From assembly GCF_028290495.1 (NCBI RefSeq), contig NZ_JAQGJT010000018.1, forward strand, positions 1 through 56,414: DNA of 56,414 nucleotides. The letters are read 5' to 3'. Origin of the DNA: Tardiphaga sp. GTDB taxonomy: Bacteria; Pseudomonadota; Alphaproteobacteria; Rhizobiales; Xanthobacteraceae. The notes under the pieces were generated by a model. The model was not told the origin of the DNA, searched no databases, and saw only the letters and a list, made by a program, of their open reading frames with translations. Of this stretch, positions 51,475-56,414 are shown one piece after another. Both the position numbers and the translations under genes were made by a program. The stretch's first letter is position 1; each line of letters opens with the position of its first letter.

Positions 51475-52605
51475 ATGAAAATTGCTGTTGCCAAGGAAAT
51501 CGATGCTTCTGAGCCGCGCGTGGCGATCTCGCCCGACACGGTGAAGAAGTTCAAGGCGCTGGGCGTCGACGTCGCCATCGAACCGGGCGCCGGCTTGAAG
51601 TCCGGCATGCTGGATTCGGACTATACCGCGATGGGCGCGACCATCGAAGCCGATGCCATGCAGGACGCCGACATCGTCATCAAGGTGAAGCGCCCCGAGG
51701 CCTCGGAGCTTGCAAACTACAAGCGCGGCGCGCTGGTGATCGCGATCATGGATCCCTATGGCAACGATGCCGCGCTGAAGGCGATGGCCGATGCCGGCGT
51801 TTCCGCCTTCGCGATGGAATTGATGCCGCGTATCACCCGCGCGCAGGTGATGGACGTGCTGTCGTCGCAGGCCAACCTTGCCGGCTACCGCGCCGTGATC
51901 GAGGCCGCCGAGAGCTTCGGCCGGGCCTTCCCGATGATGATGACGGCAGCGGGCACCATTCCTGCGGCGAAGGTGTTCGTGATGGGTGTCGGCGTCGCCG
52001 GCCTGCAGGCGATCGCCACCGCGCGCCGACTCGGCGCCGTGGTCACGGCGACCGACGTGCGACCCGCGACCAAGGAGCAAGTCGAGTCGCTCGGTGCCAA
52101 ATTCCTTGCCGTGGAAGATGAGGAATTCAAGAACGCGCAGACCGCCGGTGGCTACGCCAAGGAAATGTCGAAAGAGTACCAGGCCAAGCAGGCCGCGCTC
52201 ACCGCCGAGCACATCAAGAAGCAGGACATCATCATCACCACCGCGCTGATCCCTGGCCGGCCCGCGCCGCGTCTGGTCACCGCCGAGATGGTGGCGTCGA
52301 TGAAGCCCGGTTCGGTGCTGGTCGATCTTGCGGTCGAACGCGGCGGCAACATCGAGGGCGCCAAGCCCGGCGAAGTGGCCAACGTGGGTGGCGTCAAGAT
52401 CGTTGGCTACACCAACGTCGCCGGCCGCGTGCCCGCCTCGGCCTCGAGCCTGTATGCGCGAAATCTGTTCTCCTTCATCGAGACGCTGGTCGACAAATCG
52501 ACCAAGGCGCTCGCGGTGAACTGGGACGACGAACTGGTCAAGGCCACCGCCCTGACCAGGGACGGCGCCGTCATCCATCCGAATTTCCAGCCCAAAGCCA
52601 TCTGA
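51475..52605 (+). CDS. pntAA: NAD(P) transhydrogenase subunit alpha part 1 (PntAA)
   Basis: A 376-residue cytoplasmic domain I of proton-translocating transhydrogenase. [20 protein letters not shown] is the typical start; [19 protein letters not shown] is the NAD-binding Rossmann motif. It transfers a hydride from NADH to NADP bound to PntB, coupled to proton flow. The ATG at 51475 is chosen over an upstream in-frame codon because it matches the family N terminus. pntAB follows after 10 bases; together they encode the split alpha chain. Confidence 0.96.
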   Translation: MKIAVAKEIDASEPRVAISPDTVKKFKALGVDVAIEPGAGLKSGMLDSDYTAMGATIEADAMQDADIVIKVKRPEASELANYKRGALVIAIMDPYGNDAALKAMADAGVSAFAMELMPRITRAQVMDVLSSQANLAGYRAVIEAAESFGRAFPMMMTAAGTIPAAKVFVMGVGVAGLQAIATARRLGAVVTATDVRPATKEQVESLGAKFLAVEDEEFKNAQTAGGYAKEMSKEYQAKQAALTAEHIKKQDIIITTALIPGRPAPRLVTAEMVASMKPGSVLVDLAVERGGNIEGAKPGEVANVGGVKIVGYTNVAGRVPASASSLYARNLFSFIETLVDKSTKALAVNWDDELVKATALTRDGAVIHPNFQPKAI

Positions 52606-52615
52606 GGAAGCCGCC

Positions 52616-52933
52616 ATGGATCATATCGCACAGGCCGTCGATCCGTTCGTGTTCCGGCTTTCCATCTTCGTACTTGCCGTGTTCGTCGGCTATTTCGTGG
52701 TGTGGTCGGTGACCCCCGCATTGCATACGCCGCTGATGTCGGTGACCAACGCGATCTCCTCGGTGATCGTGGTCGGTGCGCTGCTCGCGGTCGGCGTCAC
52801 GCTGGTCGGCAGCGGCGGCATCTGGGCGCGGGGCTTCGGCTTCATCGCATTGATTTTTGCATCCGTGAATATTTTTGGCGGCTTCCTGGTCACCCAGCGC
52901 ATGCTGGCGATGTACCAGAAGAAAAAGAAGTAA
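52616..52933 (+). CDS. pntAB: NAD(P) transhydrogenase subunit alpha part 2 (PntAB)
   Basis: A 105-residue membrane protein with three or four helices (about residues 14-35, 44-63, 70-92), forming part of the proton channel of the transhydrogenase. The [22 protein letters not shown] and [15 protein letters not shown] region ([16 protein letters not shown]) match domain II. It sits between pntAA and pntB with 10-base gaps each side. Confidence 0.93.
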   Translation: MDHIAQAVDPFVFRLSIFVLAVFVGYFVVWSVTPALHTPLMSVTNAISSVIVVGALLAVGVTLVGSGGIWARGFGFIALIFASVNIFGGFLVTQRMLAMYQKKKK

Positions 52934-52943
52934 GGGCAGCCCG

Positions 52944-54344
52944 ATGAACGCCAATCTCGCTGCAGTCCTGTATCTCGTTGCAGGCGTCCTGTTCATCCTG
53001 TCGCTGCGCGGGCTGTCCAGCCCCGCTTCCAGCCGACAGGGCAATTTCCTGGGCATGGCCGGCATGGCCATTGCGGTCGCCACCACGCTCGCGGCGCATC
53101 CACCGGCGGACGGCATCGGCTGGGTGCTGGTGATCCTCGGTGTCGGCATCGGCGGCGGCATTGGTGCCGTGATCGCCCGCCGCGTGCCGATGACCTCGAT
53201 GCCCGAACTGGTCGCGGCCTTCCACTCACTGGTCGGCATGGCCGCGGTGCTGGTCGCCGCCGGCGCGTTCTATGCGCCGGAAGCCTTCGACATCGGCACC
53301 CCCGGCAACATCCATGGCGCCAGCCTGGTCGAAATGTCGCTCGGCGTCGCCATCGGCGCGCTGACTTTCACCGGCTCGGTCATCGCGTTCGCGAAACTGT
53401 CCGGTCGCATGAGCGGTTCGCCGATCATCCTGCCGTTCCGCCATATCATCAACATCGTGCTGGCGATCCTGCTGGTCGTGTTCATCGTCGGTCTGGTCAA
53501 GACCGGCAGCGTGCTCGACTTCTGGCTGATCGTGATCATCGCGTTGGCGCTCGGTGCCCTGCTGATCATCCCGATCGGCGGCGCAGACATGCCGGTCGTG
53601 ATCTCGATGCTGAACTCCTATTCCGGCTGGGCTGCGGCCGGCATCGGCTTCACGCTGGGCAATTCGGCGCTGATCATCACCGGCGCGCTGGTCGGCTCGT
53701 CCGGTGCGATCCTGTCCTACATCATGTGCCACGCGATGAACCGCTCCTTCATCTCGGTGATCCTCGGCGGTTTCGGTGGCGAGACCGCGGCGGCCGGTGC
53801 GGGCGCTGGCGGCGAAGTGCGCCCGGTCAAGCTCGGTTCGGCGGATGACGCGGCCTTCATTATGAAGAACGCGCAGAAGGTCATCATCGTGCCCGGCTAC
53901 GGCATGGCGGTGGCCCAGGCGCAGCACGCGCTGCGCGAACTGGCCGACAAGCTGAAGGCCGAGGGCGTCGAGGTGAAGTACGCGATTCATCCGGTGGCGG
54001 GCCGCATGCCCGGCCACATGAACGTGCTGCTGGCCGAAGCCAACGTGCCTTACGACGAGGTGTTCGAACTTGAGGACATCAACTCGGAATTCGCCCAGGC
54101 CGATGTCGCCTTCGTGATCGGCGCCAACGACGTGACCAACCCTGCTGCCGAGGACGACAAGACCTCGCCGATCTATGGCATGCCGGTGCTGCAGGTCTGG
54201 AAGGCCGGCACCGTGATGTTCATCAAGCGCTCGCTGGCGTCCGGCTATGCCGGCATCGACAACCCGCTGTTCTACCGCGACAACACCATGATGCTGCTCG
54301 GCGACGCCAAGAAGATGACCGAGAACATCGTCAAGGCGATGTAG
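52944..54344 (+). CDS. pntB: NAD(P) transhydrogenase subunit beta (PntB)
   Basis: A 466-residue protein: an N-terminal membrane part of about nine helices (residues 1-265) and a C-terminal NADP(H)-binding domain III with GYGMAVAQAQHALREL and GANDVTNPAAEDD. The RHIINIVLAI and VARRVPMTSMPELVAAFHS-like segments fit. It completes the enzyme, which makes NADPH using the proton gradient. The ATG at 52944 is selected by SD GGGCAGCCCG and family length. A strong terminator follows. Confidence 0.96.
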   Translation: MNANLAAVLYLVAGVLFILSLRGLSSPASSRQGNFLGMAGMAIAVATTLAAHPPADGIGWVLVILGVGIGGGIGAVIARRVPMTSMPELVAAFHSLVGMAAVLVAAGAFYAPEAFDIGTPGNIHGASLVEMSLGVAIGALTFTGSVIAFAKLSGRMSGSPIILPFRHIINIVLAILLVVFIVGLVKTGSVLDFWLIVIIALALGALLIIPIGGADMPVVISMLNSYSGWAAAGIGFTLGNSALIITGALVGSSGAILSYIMCHAMNRSFISVILGGFGGETAAAGAGAGGEVRPVKLGSADDAAFIMKNAQKVIIVPGYGMAVAQAQHALRELADKLKAEGVEVKYAIHPVAGRMPGHMNVLLAEANVPYDEVFELEDINSEFAQADVAFVIGANDVTNPAAEDDKTSPIYGMPVLQVWKAGTVMFIKRSLASGYAGIDNPLFYRDNTMMLLGDAKKMTENIVKAM

Positions 54345-54370
54345 GCCGCCGGCCGACGGACTTCACGAAA

Positions 54371-54400
54371 ACGCCCGGCTGCACAGCCGGGCGTTTTGTT
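54371..54400 (+). terminator. Intrinsic terminator of the pnt operon
   Basis: ACGCCCGGCT, loop GCAC, AGCCGGGCGT: a perfect 10-bp stem followed by TTTGTTTT. It lies 26 bases after the pntB stop and on the right strand, and ends the operon before the convergent VOC gene. Confidence 0.9.
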
Positions 54401-54412
54401 TTGGCCGCTAGT

Positions 54413-54802
54413 TTACGCGACAGGCTCTTTCGGGAGGCGATACAGCGCGCAGAGCTTGTTGCCGTCGGGATCCCTGAGGTAAGCGAGGTACAATTTCGCG
54501 CTGCCATCACGGATGCCGGGTGGCTCCTCGCAGGTCGTGGCGCCATTGGCGATGCCGGTCGCGTGCCAGGCGTCGGCCTCTTCCACCGAATTGGCGGCAA
54601 AACCGATCGTGCCGCCATTGGCCGGCGTTGCCGGATTGCCGTCGATCGGCTTCGATACCGAAAAGGTGCCGGTCTTGGTGCGATAGAAGACCCTGTGCCG
54701 GTCAACCACGCCGGGCGATACGCCGAGTGTACCGAGCAGTCCGTCGTAGAACGACTTCGCGGCGTCGAGATCGTTGGTGCCGATCATTACGTGTGAAAAC
54801 AT
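54413..54802 (-). CDS. VOC family (glyoxalase-like) protein
   Basis: A 129-residue protein of the vicinal oxygen chelate fold: FSHVMIGTNDLDAAKSFYDGLLG at the start with a His (residue 4), then AYLRDPDGNKLCALYR near the end with the conserved Asp-Pro-Asp-Gly-Asn. Members are dioxygenases, isomerases or binding proteins; the reaction is unknown. The ATG at 54802 is chosen by the family start, in preference to an upstream in-frame codon. It converges on the pnt operon and is divergent from the antiporter gene. Confidence 0.85.
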   Translation of the reverse strand: MFSHVMIGTNDLDAAKSFYDGLLGTLGVSPGVVDRHRVFYRTKTGTFSVSKPIDGNPATPANGGTIGFAANSVEEADAWHATGIANGATTCEEPPGIRDGSAKLYLAYLRDPDGNKLCALYRLPKEPVA

Positions 54803-54989
54803 CTCGCTTCCTCTCCTGTTTTCTTGCAAGCTCACCTTGGGTGATGCCCGACTATACGCCCTGTTTGCGGCTTGACGAGCCGGGCCGTTGCAGCCGCGCT
54901 ATCGATCGCACCGGAGCAGCGTTGGTCGGGGAAGCCTTCGCGCCGAATCCATTTGCCCTTTCCAGAACCAGTTCCAGGACACCTGTTTG

Positions 54990-56075
54990 ATGCCAGCCCA
55001 GCGCGTGCCGAAATCGTCCTGGATGTTCCCCGCGCTGGCCGTGGTGTTTGTCGCCGTCAGCGCAGGGCTCGGTCTGTCCTTCACGCCGTCGGCGTCCGGG
55101 CTGGTATTCGCGGCCGTGTTGCTCGTCATTCTGTTCGGCACGGTGTTCGCCGCGGTCCATCACGCCGAGGTGATCGCGCACAAGATCGGCGAGCCCTATG
55201 GCACGCTGCTGCTGACGCTGTCGGTGATCATCATCGAGGTCGCCGTCATCGCCACCATCATGCTGGGCGACAAGGCGGTTCCGACGTTGGCGCGCGACAC
55301 GGTGTTCGCCGTGGTGATGATCGTCTGCAACGGTCTGGTCGGGCTCTGCATCCTGGCCGGCGGGCTGCGTTATGCCGAGCAGGAATTCCAGGTCTCGGGA
55401 TCGAAGGTCTATCTCAGCGTGCTGATCGTGCTCTCCACGATCACGCTGATTATGCCGAATTACACGCTGACCACGCCCGGGCCGTTGTTTTCGGGACTGC
55501 AACTCGCCTTCGTCAGCGCCGTCACGCTGATGCTGTATGGCCTGTTCCTCTACACGCAGACGGTGCTGCACCGTGATTACTTTATTACCGGTGAAGACGA
55601 TGGCGAGAGTCATGCGACGCCGCGTATCATCGTGATCAGCGCCGTGCTGCTGGTGTTGTCGCTGGTGGCGGTGGTGCTGCTGGCGAAATCATTTTCGGTG
55701 GTGGTGGATGCTGGTGCGGCGGCCATCGGCGCGCCTCCGGCATTCTCCGGTATTGTCGTTGCACTTCTGGTGCTGCTACCTGAGAGTGTTGCGGCGATCT
55801 CTGCAGCGCGCCACAACCAGTTGCAGAAGAGCATCAATCTCTCGCTCGGCTCGGCACTCGCCACGATCAGTCTCACGATACCGGCAGTGGCGCTGGCAGC
55901 CTATCTCCTCGGCAAGCCGCTGGTGCTGGGACTTGCGCCCGGCGAGATGGTGTTGCTGGTGATGACATTCATTTTGAGCATGCTGACATTCGGCACGGGT
56001 GTGACGAATATCCTGTTCGGGATGGTGCATCTGCTGGTGTTTGCGGTATTTCTCTTGACGGTATTTGTGCCGTAA
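54990..56075 (+). CDS. Calcium/proton antiporter (ChaA-type, CaCA superfamily)
   Basis: A 361-residue membrane protein with about eleven helices. The two alpha-repeats are visible: HHAEVIAHKIGEPYGTLLLTL with VIIIEVAVI, and VALLVLLPESVAAISAARHN. The first carries the acidic residues that bind Ca2+ or Na+. ChaA exchanges Ca2+, Na+ or K+ for H+ across the inner membrane. The ATG at 54990 starts just before the first helix; the frame upstream is not coding. A cupin gene follows after 20 bases. Confidence 0.93.
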   Translation: MPAQRVPKSSWMFPALAVVFVAVSAGLGLSFTPSASGLVFAAVLLVILFGTVFAAVHHAEVIAHKIGEPYGTLLLTLSVIIIEVAVIATIMLGDKAVPTLARDTVFAVVMIVCNGLVGLCILAGGLRYAEQEFQVSGSKVYLSVLIVLSTITLIMPNYTLTTPGPLFSGLQLAFVSAVTLMLYGLFLYTQTVLHRDYFITGEDDGESHATPRIIVISAVLLVLSLVAVVLLAKSFSVVVDAGAAAIGAPPAFSGIVVALLVLLPESVAAISAARHNQLQKSINLSLGSALATISLTIPAVALAAYLLGKPLVLGLAPGEMVLLVMTFILSMLTFGTGVTNILFGMVHLLVFAVFLLTVFVP

Positions 56076-56095
56076 CGATCGAAGGACGACCAACG

Positions 56096-56383
56096 ATGCT
56101 CGCTGCCCAATCAGACGTCCAGCAGGACACCCCCGAAGTTCGCGTCACCGAATGGCGGCTCGCACCGGGGGCAGCGACCGGACACCACACCCATGGCATG
56201 GACTATGTGATCGTGCCGATCACCACCAGCGTGATGACCATCGTCGCGCCGGACGGAACCCGCTCGCAGGCGCCGATCACCACCGGCAAGTCCTATTTCC
56301 GCAAGGCCGGCGTCGAGCATGACGTGCTCAACGAGACCGACAAGGAAATCGTGTTCCTCGAGGTCGAGGTGAAGAAAGTCTGA
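56096..56383 (+). CDS. Small cupin-domain protein
   Basis: A 95-residue cupin. GATGHHTHGMDYVIVPI holds the HxH metal motif of cupin motif 1 and AGVEHDVLNETD the later His. It could be a metal-dependent isomerase or sensor; the function is unknown. It lies 20 bases after the antiporter gene and probably shares its transcript. A palindromic repeat begins just after it, at the window edge. Confidence 0.88.
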   Translation: MLAAQSDVQQDTPEVRVTEWRLAPGAATGHHTHGMDYVIVPITTSVMTIVAPDGTRSQAPITTGKSYFRKAGVEHDVLNETDKEIVFLEVEVKKV

Positions 56384-56394
56384 GGCGTCTCGGT

Positions 56395-56414
56395 CGTCAT
56401 TGCGAGCGAAGCGA
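56395..56414. repeat. Start of a CGTCATTGCGAG-type palindromic repeat, cut by window edge
   Basis: GTCATTGCGAGCGAAGCGA matches the left end of the element at 14538-14631. The rest lies beyond the window. Confidence 0.5.

Noticed and set aside
1..56414. Search by eye for tRNA, rRNA, CRISPR arrays, transposases, integrases or phage genes
   Set aside because: No cloverleaf-like T-arm sequence, no regular spaced repeats, and no transposase or integrase-like protein was recognised. Faint or diverged copies cannot be excluded without a search.

Overview
The window looks like chromosomal DNA of a high-GC alphaproteobacterium of the Bradyrhizobium / Rhodopseudomonas / Tardiphaga group (Nitrobacteraceae). 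This rests on the family content: GapR (DUF2312), DUF1244, DUF1036, TIGR02301, a cysteine-free 41-aa L36, aa3-oxidase subunit IV beside a split pntAA-pntAB-pntB operon, and several palindromic intergenic repeats ending in GTCAT/ATGAC. I assign it by protein and repeat recognition, not by any search. No tRNA, rRNA, CRISPR array, prophage or insertion sequence was seen. The window holds about 60 genes and reads as ordinary core plus catabolic/transport chromosome.

Left part (1-16 kb): the 3' end of an APH-type phosphotransferase with DUF6285; a leftward group (hypothetical, Nudix, TIGR02301, crotonase); the abasic-site protein YedK; a SleB-type cell wall hydrolase; an AcuI-type reductase; a four-gene marR-FUSC-DUF1656-HlyD efflux operon joined by ATGA overlaps; an orphan sulfonate/nitrate-type binding protein; and a LysR gene divergent from pirin and wrbA, with a T-N11-A dyad between them.

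Middle (16-29 kb): a TRAP transporter operon (P, Q, M) facing a convergent FCD-type GntR regulator. A 17-base sequence is exactly repeated upstream of the TRAP operon and over the gntR start codon, so it is a candidate common operator. A palindromic repeat sits between the binding protein and the permease genes. Then come a family 25 glycosyltransferase, an O-antigen ligase whose start overlaps an amidohydrolase, and an IclR gene divergent from MaoC-MaoC-FAD monooxygenase-Bug-Bug, which looks like a catabolic unit for an unidentified acid. The IclR/MaoC gap holds a 9-bp perfect inverted repeat with a nested 5-bp one.

Right part (29-56 kb): L36, a TPR protein, a large MscS-type channel, DUF3750, an alpha/beta hydrolase, OsmC, pyruvate kinase with DUF1036, DUF1244, GapR, two cell-wall enzymes (DUF882 and an L,D-transpeptidase), an orphan NtrC-type activator, a TerC exporter, an XRE-type regulator with an overlapping partner gene and a dyad over its own start, an M3 oligoendopeptidase, a patatin-like protein with membrane segments between its catalytic Ser and Asp, the aa3 subunit IV / transhydrogenase operon ended by a strong terminator, a VOC protein, a ChaA-type antiporter and a cupin. 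The most interesting points are the paired regulatory sites (GntR/TRAP, IclR, XRE), the membrane-split patatin, and two orphan Bug binding proteins in the catabolic unit.
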